Source: Streptomyces sp. PT12 (lineage in GTDB: Bacteria; Actinomycetota; Actinomycetes; Streptomycetales; Streptomycetaceae). From it: a stretch of 64,000 nucleotides of DNA. Numbering within the stretch: position 1 is the first letter of the stretch; the number at the start of each line of letters is the position of its first letter. Position numbers and translations under genes: made by a program. Below, piece after piece: positions 45,018 through 53,040 of this stretch. The notes under the pieces were generated by a model. The model was not told where the DNA came from and searched no databases. It was given only the letters and a program-made list of their open reading frames with translations. Where the stretch lies: assembly GCF_003311645.1 (NCBI RefSeq), contig NZ_QEST01000096.1:124001-188000 (forward strand). The letters are read 5' to 3'.

Positions 45018-45191
45018 TCAGCAGCCGGTCGTCGGGCCCTGGGGCGGGGACTCGCCACAGCCGTCACCTGTGGTGTCGCCCTCCTCCTCGCCGCCGCTCA
45101 GCCAGACGTGGAGGCCGTCCACGGGCCGCTGCCGTAGGTCCAGGTCGAAGGCGTCGGCCAGTTCGGGTGCTGGCGCCGGGGACGTTGTCAT
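45018..45191 (-). CDS. FxLD-family lanthipeptide precursor peptide
   Basis: A 57-residue peptide that is easily missed. AAGGAG (complement of 45198-45203) is 6 nt upstream of the ATG. The leader, MTTSPAPAPELADAFDLDLR, carries the family motif FDLD (residues 15-18). The leader continues QRPVDGLHVWL, then an acidic stretch SGGEEEGDTTGDGCGESP and a tail PQGPTTGC. The core has two Cys (45 and 57), Thr40, Thr41, Thr54, Thr55 and Ser48 as candidate dehydration sites, and Asp43-Gly44 just before Cys45. The TTGDGCG block parallels the SxSDNCG block of other FxLD precursors. It sits between the methyltransferase and LanB genes on the same strand. Cleavage site unknown; no protease or transporter is adjacent. 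Confidence 0.9.
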   Translation of the reverse strand: MTTSPAPAPELADAFDLDLRQRPVDGLHVWLSGGEEEGDTTGDGCGESPPQGPTTGC

Positions 45192-45213
45192 CCGGTTCTC
45201 CTTGTGGTGAGGT

Positions 45214-45232
45214 TCCCGGCGTCGCGCCGGGA
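45214..45232 (-). promoter_or_regulatory. hairpin upstream of the precursor gene
   Basis: A perfect 8-bp stem (TCCCGGCG/CGCCGGGA) with a 3-base loop lies in the 79-base gap between the methyltransferase stop and the precursor start, ahead of the ribosome site. With the downstream hairpin it brackets the precursor coding region. Confidence 0.6.
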
Positions 45233-45270
45233 CGTCGGTGTGGTGCCGATTCGGGTGGCGGGCGGCGCGG

Positions 45271-46482
45271 TCAGCCGATGGTCAGCCGGACGCTGGGCTT
45301 GTCGATGACCACGCCGGTCGGGAGCGCGGGGTCGCCGCGCCGGTGGGCGCGGACCTCGGGGTCGCCCTGGTGGCGGGCGGTGGCGTTCCAGCGGATGACC
45401 TCGTCGGCGAGCGCGAGGCCGAGGTGTTCCCGGTCGGGGCCGTGAGCGATGACGCCGAGTTCGAACGGGTCGGTGTGATCCGGTGCGGTGCGCAACGCGA
45501 GGTAGGCCAGGGAGCTGTCGCTCCAGATCGCCGCCGCGCCGGTGCCCAGGACCCACCCCACCAGTCCGCGTTCCGCGGCGGTCCGGCTGGCGCGCAGCCT
45601 GCCGTAGGGCGCGACCGCCCCGGCGAGCCACACATCGAGGCGGGGCAGCAACCCCTCCGAGCCGGTCAGACGCACCCCCGTCCACAGCTCGCGGCGGGCC
45701 GTGGAGAACGCCGCACGGAGCGCGGGTTCGTCGCAGGGCTGGCGCTCGTCGACGACCAGCCGGACATCCTCGTCGGCCAGCCGGACCACACGCGGCGCGT
45801 CAGCGCTCTCCCCCCGCATGGCGAGGAATCCGGAGACGATCGTGGTGTCGCTCCGCAGCTGCCCCCCGTCCCGGGCGAAGGCGAAGGTCCGGGACAGGCC
45901 ACGGAAGCGGAGCGGAACGACAAGCCGTCCGCCGTCTGCCAGTTGGTCGAACCACGCCTCCGGCAGGTCGGCCGACCCCGCGGTCACGATGATGCGGTCC
46001 CAGCCGCCGACCGGGGCGTCGGTCAACGGCAACGCGCCATCGCCCGTCCGAACCCGCACCCGCTGGTACCCGGTCTCATCGAGGAGTTGGCGGGCACGCC
46101 CGGTGATGTCCGGATCGATGTCCAGGCTGGTGACGACCCCCGCGGGGCCGACGAGCTCGGCCAGCAGCGCGGCGTTGCAGCCCCCTGAGCCGATCTCCAG
46201 CACCCGCATCCCCGGAGCCAGCCGAGCCGCCTCCAGCATCCGCGCGTGCAGCCAGGGCGCCGAGACGGAGCTGACGGCGCGCCCGTCGTCGGTGCGCTTG
46301 GTGAAGATGGCCTCAGGCGCGCCGTAGACCTCCTCAGGAGGCACCTCAGGCGCGAACCGGTGGCGCGGAACGGCACGGAACGCCGCCGCCACCATCGGCC
46401 CCACGACGGCGCCGCGCTCCACCAACTCCCGCACCATCCGCTCGCGCAGCTCCTCAACGCCCGCCGCCGTCCCCGTCGTCAT
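45271..46482 (-). CDS. PCMT-like methyltransferase, FxLD system
   Basis: A 403-residue protein related to protein-L-isoaspartate O-methyltransferase. N-terminal half: GAVVGPMVAAAFRAVPRHRFAPE, SSVSAPWLHARMLEAARLAPGMRVLEIGSGGCNAALLAELVG (SAM motif I) and GWDRIIVTAGSADLPEAWFDQL. The C-terminal about 180 residues are specific to the FxLD-type methyltransferase rather than housekeeping PCMT (about 210 residues). The ATG at 46482 (MTTGTAAGVEE) is preferred because AGGGAGGA lies just upstream, inside the frame from the ATG at 46497. First gene of the lanthipeptide operon. In related lanthipeptides such enzymes methylate a core Asp, giving aspartimide or isoAsp; I infer the same here. Confidence 0.93.
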   Translation of the reverse strand: MTTGTAAGVEELRERMVRELVERGAVVGPMVAAAFRAVPRHRFAPEVPPEEVYGAPEAIFTKRTDDGRAVSSVSAPWLHARMLEAARLAPGMRVLEIGSGGCNAALLAELVGPAGVVTSLDIDPDITGRARQLLDETGYQRVRVRTGDGALPLTDAPVGGWDRIIVTAGSADLPEAWFDQLADGGRLVVPLRFRGLSRTFAFARDGGQLRSDTTIVSGFLAMRGESADAPRVVRLADEDVRLVVDERQPCDEPALRAAFSTARRELWTGVRLTGSEGLLPRLDVWLAGAVAPYGRLRASRTAAERGLVGWVLGTGAAAIWSDSSLAYLALRTAPDHTDPFELGVIAHGPDREHLGLALADEVIRWNATARHQGDPEVRAHRRGDPALPTGVVIDKPSVRLTIG

Positions 46483-46519
46483 GCCGTCCTCCCTCATCGT
46501 GCCTGCCTATTGCCCACCT

Positions 46520-46822
46520 TCATGTAACCCTATGGCTACGACACGTGAGCGCTGACGCTCGGGTCGGGCGCGTGGGGTGGCGGGTCAAAGGGTGCGGAGG
46601 AACGCCGACCACTGGGGGGGTGGGGACGGCAAGGACCGGGCTCTGCTCGCCGAGCTTGCTGTCCCGCATCGCGACCACATCGGTCACACGGGCCACCTCG
46701 ACGCACTGTCCGTTGTCGGAGGAGCGCGAGGACGTGGTCCAGCGCGCGCCGTTCAGTGCGGCCAACTCGACGCAGTTGCCGTTGGCTTCGGAGTATGAGG
46801 ACGTGATCCAGATTCCACTCAT
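46520..46822 (-). pseudogene. DUF397 protein, partly duplicated and frameshifted at the C-terminus
   Basis: A DUF397 protein with a repeated half-domain: WITSSYSEANGNCVELAALN then WTTSSRSSDNGQCVEVARVTDVVAMRDSK. After AVPT the frame leaves the family and reads PPVVGVPPHPLTRHP to 46520. In the other frame QWSAFLRTL and a stop at 46585-46587 follow, exactly as in the neighbouring intact copy. The change lies in a run of seven G (46614-46620), so a single-base insertion, or a sequencing error in the homopolymer, explains it. DUF397 proteins usually pair with Scr1-type regulators. Confidence 0.8.
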
Positions 46823-46886
46823 ACGGCCAAGTGAACGCGCCCCCCGGGGACCGGCGCCAGGCCGGGTGGGGGGCGCGTTGGAGCAC

Positions 46887-47072
46887 TCAGAGGGTGCGGA
46901 GGAACGCCGACCACTGGGCCGTGGGAACGGCCAGCACCGGGCTCTCCTCACCGAACTTGCTGTCCCGCATCGCGACCACATCGGTCACGCGGGCCACCTC
47001 GACGCAGTTGCCGTTGTCTGCGGAGCGCGAGGACTTGATCCACACCGCTCCCGTTACATCAACCCTGTTCAT
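46887..47072 (-). CDS. DUF397 domain protein
   Basis: A 61-residue protein: MNRVDVTGAVWIKSSRSADN then GNCVEVARVTDVVAMRDSKF and the ending WSAFLRTL, the complete DUF397 pattern. Its start overlaps the 3' end of the upstream HTH gene by 14 bases, so the two are translationally linked. In Streptomyces such pairs (e.g. the whiJ-like loci) act as a regulator and small antagonist partner in development; the specific effect here is unknown. Confidence 0.9.
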   Translation of the reverse strand: MNRVDVTGAVWIKSSRSADNGNCVEVARVTDVVAMRDSKFGEESPVLAVPTAQWSAFLRTL

Positions 47073-47946
47073 GACTCCCTGCCAGTTTTGTGAGGAGGCT
47101 CCTGGAGGCCCCCTCGCTCAGCGATTTGTTCCACATGTCGGCGAACCCGGCGTCGTACCGCTCGATCTCGGTGGGCCGGTCCAGATAGAGATCACCCGTG
47201 TACCCATCAGCGTAGACGGTGGGCGGCTCGGTCTCCTTGCCGTCCCCGTTGACCGGGAACCGCAGGATGTAGAACGGGCCAGCGGACAGGCCCTGGTGGA
47301 ACCCAGCCTCGGTCGGGACCACCCGGATCTCCACGTTGTCCAGCTGGGACAGCTTCGCCAGATGGCGCAGCTGCTCCGCCATCACGGCGCCTCCCCCGAT
47401 CGGGCGCCGCAACAGCGCTTCGTCCAGCGTCACGCGCAGCAGAGGTGGCTCGGTCACCCGGGTGACCATGTTCTGCCGGGCCAGCCTCAGCCGCACCCGG
47501 CGTTTGATCTCCTCCTCGTCCTTGTCGGGGTGAGCCGCCCTGATGATGATCCGTGCGTAGTCCTCGGTCTGGAACAGGCCGGGCACCAAGTCGCCTTGAT
47601 AGATCGACATCTGGGAGGCGGCGCCCTCAAGACCGATGAAGACGTCGAATCCCTCCGGGATGATGTCGCCGAAGCTGTGCCACCAGCCCCGGGCCTTCGT
47701 TTCCTTCGCCAGACCCATCAGCGCCTCGGTGATCTCCGCCGACGCGCCATAGATCTTGCACATGGTCTGGACGTCATGGCTTCGCATCGAGGTGAGCCCC
47801 GACTCGATCCGCCACATTTTCGCCTCCGACCACTCCAGCTTCTTCGCCGCCAGCTTGAGCGTGAGCCGCGCGTCGGTACGCAACTCGCGGAGCACCCGCC
47901 CCAGTTGGCGCCTTGGCACGGTCGACCCCAGCATCGCTTCCGCCAT
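47059..47946 (-). CDS. Scr1-family helix-turn-helix regulator
   Basis: A 295-residue regulator. An XRE-type N-terminal HTH (LGRVLRELRTDARLTLKLAAKKLEWSEAKMWRIESG) precedes the DUF5753/Scr1 C-terminal domain (GLEGAASQMSIYQGDLVPGLFQTEDYARIIIRAA, RVRLRLARQNMVT, and DNVEIRVVPTEAGFHQGLSAGPFYILRFP). GGAAGGGGA precedes the ATG at 47946. It pairs with the DUF397 genes downstream. Lying upstream of the lanthipeptide operon on the same strand, it is a candidate, not proven, regulator of it. Confidence 0.9.
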   Translation of the reverse strand: MAEAMLGSTVPRRQLGRVLRELRTDARLTLKLAAKKLEWSEAKMWRIESGLTSMRSHDVQTMCKIYGASAEITEALMGLAKETKARGWWHSFGDIIPEGFDVFIGLEGAASQMSIYQGDLVPGLFQTEDYARIIIRAAHPDKDEEEIKRRVRLRLARQNMVTRVTEPPLLRVTLDEALLRRPIGGGAVMAEQLRHLAKLSQLDNVEIRVVPTEAGFHQGLSAGPFYILRFPVNGDGKETEPPTVYADGYTGDLYLDRPTEIERYDAGFADMWNKSLSEGASRSLLTKLAGSHEQG

Positions 47947-48207
47947 GAATCCCCTTCCCTCGTTCAGTCTGAAGTAGTCCCTTGCCCCGGAATGAAAGCC
48001 CGCCATCCATTCATTTCTCAATGGCGTTTGCCCCTTCGAAAACGTGACCACCGAAAGGGCTCCCTGAAGGCTTGCACATTTCTCGGGCAATGAGCATTCT
48101 AGATCCACCGGTTGCCCGGTGTGTCAATCCAGCCACGTTACGTGGTAGTTGATGCTGCCCGCAGCCGGGGATCCGCCGGAACGAATCGAGCGGCAGGTGA
48201 CACCCCC

Positions 48208-48360
48208 ATGAACACGCAGGACCAGGCCATGCCCCCTGACGGCGAGGCGGACGAGGGCGAGAGTCGGATCGCCGTTCTCACCTCGGAAGAACTCGCCGCG
48301 CGCTGGGCCGAGTTGAACAAGCAGATCGACGCACATCTTGAGGAGCTGAGGCGTAAGTGA
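48208..48360 (+). CDS. small acidic helical protein
   Basis: A 50-residue protein: MNTQDQAMPPDGEADEGESR then IAVLTSEELAARWAELNKQIDAHLEELRRK, an acidic tail and an amphipathic helix. First of three overlapping small genes before the recombinase. The GTGA overlap with the next gene supports expression. Function unknown; such small genes are frequent in actinomycete integrative elements. Confidence 0.6.
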   Translation: MNTQDQAMPPDGEADEGESRIAVLTSEELAARWAELNKQIDAHLEELRRK

Positions 48361-48473
48361 CGCGGCAGCGGTATGAAAACGATCAGGGAATACGGACCAG
48401 CGAGATCGTCGCCCAGGTCGTCGTGGGCTGCGGACTTGTGGTCACCATCACACTGGCGGTGATGGCGCGATGA
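48357..48473 (+). CDS. single-pass small membrane protein
   Basis: 38 residues: a short polar N-terminus (MTRQRYENDQGIRTSE) and a hydrophobic helix (IVAQVVVGCGLVVTITLAVM). The GTG start overlaps the stop of the previous gene and its stop overlaps the next start. The size and location recall small spread (Spd) proteins of mobile elements, but that is an inference. Confidence 0.5.
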   Translation: MTRQRYENDQGIRTSEIVAQVVVGCGLVVTITLAVMAR

Positions 48474-48544
48474 ACCCCAGCGGGATGGTGGCCGTCGAGA
48501 TCACCGCCGCCACGGTCAAGCTCGGCGAGGGATTGCGGCCTTAA
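48470..48544 (+). CDS. very small overlapping ORF
   Basis: 24 residues (MNPSGMVAVEITAATVKLGE plus GLRP), starting at an ATGA overlap with the preceding gene and ending 38 bases before the recombinase start. It may be translationally coupled, or a chance frame. Confidence 0.35.
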   Translation: MNPSGMVAVEITAATVKLGEGLRP

Positions 48545-48582
48545 TGGTGGCCTATTCTCTGGGGAATTGAGAAAATGGGGGT

Positions 48583-50151
48583 ATGAACACGACAGCAGCA
48601 ATCGAGGTTTCGCAGTCCCGGAGCAGTCAGCATCTCGCCCTTACCGGCCGGGAATACCTGAGGGTTTCCCAGGACAGGTCGGGTCAGAGGCGGAGCGTCA
48701 CCGATCAGCACGGCGAGAACGAGGAGATCGCGGCTGAGCATGGGATCACGATTTCTGGTGATCCTTACACGGACAATGATTTGTCGGCGTCGCGGTACGC
48801 GCGGAAGCAGCGTGAGGACTTCGCGCGCCTGATGAACGATCTCGGGTCGGGTCAGTTCGGCGCGAACGTGCTGATTCCGTGGGAGGCGTCGCGGGGAAGC
48901 CGTCAGATGACGGAATGGGTGCAGTTGATCGAAGTATGTGCCGAGAAGCGCGTGCGGATCTTTGTCACCTCGCATGAGCGGCTGTATGACCCGAGGAACG
49001 GCCGTGACCGCAGTGTCCTCTATGACGAGGCGAACAAGGGGGAGTACAGCTCGTACGAGACGAGCGAGCGGATCAAGCGGACGGCCCGCAGGCTCGCCCG
49101 GGCGGGGCGGCCGTACGCGCTGGCCCCCTACGGTTTCCGCCCGGTGTACGACCAGGCCACGGGTGATCTGGTGAACTGGGTGGAGGACCGGCCCGCTTCC
49201 CGGGTGCCGAAGATCCTTTTCCATGCCCTGGTGCGGGGGATCTCGTTCAAGCGTGTTGAGCGGTATCTTGCGCAGCGTGGGTATCTCACGCACAGGGGAC
49301 GCCCGTTCAGCCATCAGCGGCTTTTGGCGATGGCGCACATCCACGCCTACGCGGGGCTGAAGGTGCACATTCCCAACGAGGTGGACGGGGAACCGGTCAG
49401 GCGCCGGGGGGTGAAGAATCCACAGATCACCAAGGCGGTATGGGAGCCGCTGGTGTCCCCGGAAGTGTTCTGGAAGGTCCAGAAGATTTTGGCGGACCCT
49501 TCCCGCCGCACGTACCGTCACGGCCGGGCCGTCCACGAACTGACAGCGGCCGTCAGATGCGACGTGTGCGGCAGCCTTGTCAGGGTGAAATCCCCGGACT
49601 CGCCCAAGGCGATCTACGTGTGCAAGGACAATCAGTGCGTGCAGATCAGCAAGGCCGCCGTTGATTCCGTCCTGATAGGCGACGCGGCCAAGCCCGGGGC
49701 GCTGCTGCGGTATCTCGCGTCCGATGCCGTCTACCGGGATTTCGCCGCCCCGCCGAGGGACGACGCGCGGGCCGCCCGTATCCGCGCGAAACTCGCCGAA
49801 TTGCGGGCGGAGAAGGCCGTGTGCGAGAACACCGAGACGAAGACGGCGGCCGAGGCGATGATGATCGCGAAGACGCTGGACGGCATCACGGCGGACATCG
49901 CCGCCCTGGAGGCGACCGAGCAGGCCACCGCGATGCCCGAGACGCTCCGCTCGCTCGTCGCGCCGGGAGAGGACATCGCGCAGCGGTGGGCGCGTATCGA
50001 GCTGACCGCCCGCCGCGAAGCCGTCCGCCTCGTCTTCTCCCCCGCCGCCCTGGGCGAGGTCCGCATCCGGCGCCGGGAAGGCAAGCCCGGTGTGCTGCAC
50101 CGGATCACCTACACCATGACGCCGGACACGAACCCGGTCCGGTCTGGCTGA
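48583..50151 (+). CDS. large serine recombinase/integrase
   Basis: A 522-residue site-specific recombinase. The resolvase domain contains the nucleophile Ser29 in REYLRVSQDRSGQRRSVTDQ. The recombinase domain (APYGFRPVYDQATGDLVNW, PKILFHALVRGISFKRVERYLAQRGYL) and the zinc-ribbon (RCDVCGSLVRV ... YVCKDNQCVQIS) follow. A long C-terminal coiled-coil (AARIRAKLAELRAEKAVCENTE) completes the large-serine-integrase architecture. It would integrate and, with a directionality factor, excise the element. The att core cannot be identified from one strand of one site. Confidence 0.93.
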   Translation: MNTTAAIEVSQSRSSQHLALTGREYLRVSQDRSGQRRSVTDQHGENEEIAAEHGITISGDPYTDNDLSASRYARKQREDFARLMNDLGSGQFGANVLIPWEASRGSRQMTEWVQLIEVCAEKRVRIFVTSHERLYDPRNGRDRSVLYDEANKGEYSSYETSERIKRTARRLARAGRPYALAPYGFRPVYDQATGDLVNWVEDRPASRVPKILFHALVRGISFKRVERYLAQRGYLTHRGRPFSHQRLLAMAHIHAYAGLKVHIPNEVDGEPVRRRGVKNPQITKAVWEPLVSPEVFWKVQKILADPSRRTYRHGRAVHELTAAVRCDVCGSLVRVKSPDSPKAIYVCKDNQCVQISKAAVDSVLIGDAAKPGALLRYLASDAVYRDFAAPPRDDARAARIRAKLAELRAEKAVCENTETKTAAEAMMIAKTLDGITADIAALEATEQATAMPETLRSLVAPGEDIAQRWARIELTARREAVRLVFSPAALGEVRIRRREGKPGVLHRITYTMTPDTNPVRSG

Positions 50152-50177
50152 TCACCTGGCGGGGATGCCCGGCGCCC

Positions 50178-50327
50178 TCACTCGGGGAGAGGGGGGTGCC
50201 GGGCGTCCTCGGGCAGCAGGTCACGCAACCGTTCCAGCACGTCCCGGGGCGGCGCCCCGGCCCTCTTCAGCCACTCGTCGAGGAACACCTCTCTTTCCTC
50301 TTCTCGTCCATCTTCACCGCCTGTCAC
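50178..50327 (-). CDS. small acidic hypothetical protein downstream of rep
   Basis: A 49-residue protein from a GTG start (TGGEDGREEEREVFLDEWLK, then RAGAPPRDVLERLRDLLPED). It is strongly acidic with one helix, and is convergent with the recombinase gene. In pSAM2 the gene after repSA is xis; this product is not recognisably an excisionase. Weak ribosome site. Confidence 0.45.
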   Translation of the reverse strand: MTGGEDGREEEREVFLDEWLKRAGAPPRDVLERLRDLLPEDARHPPLPE

Positions 50328-50373
50328 TGCCGTCTCCGCTTCAACCGTGCTGGGCTTCTGTGCCCGCCGATGA

Positions 50374-51822
50374 TCACCCACCGCGCCCCACCCACCAGCC
50401 CCCGCCCCCGCCGCGCTCCGCTTCCGCAGCCAGCGCGCGGGCCTGCATCCGGTCCAGCCAGACACCCCGGGCGAACTCAGCCTCACCCGGGGAATGCCCC
50501 GCCCCGACAAACCGCCAGGACGAGACCGTCACCGTGTTCCCGCCGACGGCAGGCGCCGAACGGAACGCCGCCCGCGCGCCTCTCAGCGCCGTGTACGTGG
50601 TCGAGTACCGGCGCGACTTGGTCAGCACATGGCCCCGGAAACCGAGCATGTGACACCACGTCCGCAACCGCAGCCCCGCCAGTTCGGCAACCGCCCCCAG
50701 CCGCCAGCACGCCGCCATCAGCGCCCGCACATGCCCCGACACCCGCCGCGAGACCAGATCGGCCCAGGAACGCACCGGGTGATCCGAACCGCCACTGTCC
50801 CCCACGGACTTGGACGTGTACTTCGCCACATACCCCGCCACCGCCTCACCCGAGAGGGCACCGTCAGCGGCCGACTGGTCGAGGATGGGGTGAACATCGA
50901 GCTGCCGCCCCCACCGGCACGTGAGCGCCCCGACCTCAGGCGCGTACGGGGTGCGCACACTCGCCTTGCCTGCGGCGGCGCGTACCGCGGCATCGAGCAC
51001 GGATCCCGTCGCCCAGGCGGGCGGCGGGCTCCCGGGACCGTCCGGGCCGTCCAGGCGGATCACCGCGTGGACATGGACCGCGCCACGCTTCTGATACTCC
51101 GCGACCTTCGCGAACGACACCCGCAGGCATTCGCCGAGCCGCGAGCGCGGCACACCACCCGCAGCCGCCAGAGCACGCCGCACCCCACGAACCGTGCGCG
51201 ACCACAACTCGCCCAGCATCGCGTGCCACAGCACATGCGCCGCGTAGTCATAACAGCCCCTGCACAGCGGCTCACCCACCACCCCGGCACCATCCGCATG
51301 CCAACCCCCGCAGCCGACCGGCCGCCCGTGCTCACACACCCCGGCCCCCGCCCGCACACAACGCCCAGCCCGGTGCACCACACCGAAACCCGGAGCCGTC
51401 AGCGTCACCAGCACACGCGGATGCGACACCACCGACGACGGAACACCCTTACCCCCGCCCAGCCCCGCCGCGACCAGATGCCAGGTATCCCCGGCATGCT
51501 CCCGCGAACACGACGCACACCGCGACTCCCGACGGTTCCCGCACCGCACAGCCAACCGGCCACCCGGCTCACCCACCGTCCCGAAGTACCGCAACACCTC
51601 ACCCGAACCAGCGTCCACCACCATGGAATACCCCGCCAGATACACCGGCTGCCCGCATCCCCCGGTGCCCTTGACCTGCTCAAGCCACCGGCCGAACCCC
51701 GGCTCCGCAGCCACACGAACCACGTCACGCTCCACCCACGACAGCCCGGACGACCACTCCCGCCCCTGCCACGCGGCATCCCGGCCTCCACCGCCCACCG
51801 CGACCGCACGCCCCGCGCCCAT
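50374..51822 (-). CDS. RepSA-like rolling-circle replication initiator
   Basis: A 482-residue replication protein of the pSAM2 RepSA kind. The HUH metal motif is His250-His252 in GAVHVHAVIRLDG. The putative catalytic tyrosines are Tyr331 and Tyr335 in AVAGYVAKYTSKS. Cys pairs (CGNRRESRCASCSREHAGDT; EPLCRGCYDYAAHV) indicate zinc binding. These features match Rep proteins of actinomycete integrative and conjugative elements, which nick the origin and start rolling-circle replication after excision. It reads from the ATG at 51822. Together with the serine recombinase it implies that the element can replicate once excised. Confidence 0.9.
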   Translation of the reverse strand: MGAGRAVAVGGGGRDAAWQGREWSSGLSWVERDVVRVAAEPGFGRWLEQVKGTGGCGQPVYLAGYSMVVDAGSGEVLRYFGTVGEPGGRLAVRCGNRRESRCASCSREHAGDTWHLVAAGLGGGKGVPSSVVSHPRVLVTLTAPGFGVVHRAGRCVRAGAGVCEHGRPVGCGGWHADGAGVVGEPLCRGCYDYAAHVLWHAMLGELWSRTVRGVRRALAAAGGVPRSRLGECLRVSFAKVAEYQKRGAVHVHAVIRLDGPDGPGSPPPAWATGSVLDAAVRAAAGKASVRTPYAPEVGALTCRWGRQLDVHPILDQSAADGALSGEAVAGYVAKYTSKSVGDSGGSDHPVRSWADLVSRRVSGHVRALMAACWRLGAVAELAGLRLRTWCHMLGFRGHVLTKSRRYSTTYTALRGARAAFRSAPAVGGNTVTVSSWRFVGAGHSPGEAEFARGVWLDRMQARALAAEAERGGGGGWWVGRGG

Positions 51823-52332
51823 GGCGGACCCACCAACTCAGAAGCAACAGGATCAGACACCACAACTCCCTTCCCTCACCCCAGAAGCCATCCAGCCCCC
51901 AGGAGACCGAACACCACCAGCCGTACTACCAGTCAAACGCCCCCAAACCAACCGGATTTCCCGAACAGGAGAACGACCGCCTGTCACCGCCCGCCCGGCC
52001 CGCCACGGCCCGCACCCGACACCTATCCCAGACCCCCGTACGGGACCACGCAGCACCGGCCCCTCACCGCTCGCCGGGGCACACGCCAGGACAACGTGGG
52101 TCCGAAATATCTTTACTGGCTCAAGGGGCGCGCCTACCGGCGCGCCGGGCGGCCCCCGGCCGCCCCCGGCCGGGCATGCGGCCTCACGGCCGGTCCCGGC
52201 CGAGCGGCCAGGCCGCCCGTCACACGAGCGCAACCCCAGCCAACAGAACACCCCTACGCCCCCGCCGAGACCTGCCGGGCGCTCAGCAGCGGTGGACGGC
52301 CGGGCGTTCGCCGCGCGGTCGTGGGGCCCGTC
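51823..52332. other. 510-base intergenic region upstream of rep
   Basis: Contains an A/T-richer pocket (GAAATATCTTTACTGG, about 52110-52125), an inverted pair GGCGCGCC/GGCGCGCC-like (52128-52146), and GGCCGGGC-rich dyads near 52160-52215. A double-strand origin or rep promoter would be expected here, but I cannot confirm one. No convincing gene. Confidence 0.5.
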
Positions 52333-53040
52333 TCAGCCGGACTCCACGTCGAGATCCACGGCGGTGAAGGACTCCAGACGCATGATCAGCTGGTGGCCGC
52401 GCAGCCACCGCAGGCGTCGGTCGTCGTATCCGATCCCCGCCGCGTCGGCCACGACGGGCAGCGGGAAGCCGGGGCGGTACAACGTGCCCCACACACCGGC
52501 GAGGTGGAACTCCCTGACGCGCAGGGCCACATACCGCCTGCTCAGGTGCGGGCACATCCGGACGGACGTCGCCGCGCACGGCAGGCACAGCGGGGGGTGG
52601 GAGGTGAGCAGGTCCTTGGGCCAGGACGCGGGGTCGTGGGGGTCCTCGCCCAGGAGCCAGAGCACGCCGTCGTCGTTGAGGTCGGCAGGTCCCGCGCACA
52701 CCTGGCACAGCAGCCGCCGCATCGCCCGCCGCTGCCGCAGGCCGTGGACCTTGCCGAACTCCGGGCGGCCCTTCCCCGGGCGGTGGGTGGTCCTGGTCCA
52801 CAGCACGCCGTCCTCGTCACGGTCGTGGACGATCTCGTCCGCGTAGCCGATGCCTCCGCGCCGCGCGACCACCGTGGTTTCCGGGTCCCGTTCCTCGCTC
52901 CACTGCGCGATGTACGGCACCACATCCGGCCGGGGAAGCACACCCAGCGGCGGCCCCGCATCGCTCGACGCCAGGTCGGCCGCGCCGGGGCGGATTTCTT
53001 GCACGGTGGCGTTGTCCGTGCGGTGCGACATGGATTTCAT
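52333..53040 (-). CDS. hypothetical element protein with cysteine pairs
   Basis: A 235-residue protein. Cysteines are arranged as LLCQVCAGPADL and PPLCLPCAATSVRMCPHLS, with CxxC spacing consistent with zinc binding. Repeated Trp/Tyr segments (DGVLWTRTTHRPGKGRPEFG, LRWLRGHQLIMRLE) suggest a folded nucleic-acid or protein-binding domain. It has the look of a conserved Streptomyces hypothetical gene found with plasmid-like elements. Starts at an ATGA overlap with the upstream gene. Function unknown. Confidence 0.65.
   Translation of the reverse strand: MKSMSHRTDNATVQEIRPGAADLASSDAGPPLGVLPRPDVVPYIAQWSEERDPETTVVARRGGIGYADEIVHDRDEDGVLWTRTTHRPGKGRPEFGKVHGLRQRRAMRRLLCQVCAGPADLNDDGVLWLLGEDPHDPASWPKDLLTSHPPLCLPCAATSVRMCPHLSRRYVALRVREFHLAGVWGTLYRPGFPLPVVADAAGIGYDDRRLRWLRGHQLIMRLESFTAVDLDVESG

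Noticed and set aside
44924-45067. Longer LanB start at 45067
   Set aside because: It would overlap the precursor gene by 50 bases and adds sequence not seen in LanB proteins.
47059-48108. Upstream extension of the Scr1 regulator to 48108
   Set aside because: The preceding codons are not family-like, and GGAAGGGGA directly precedes the ATG at 47946.
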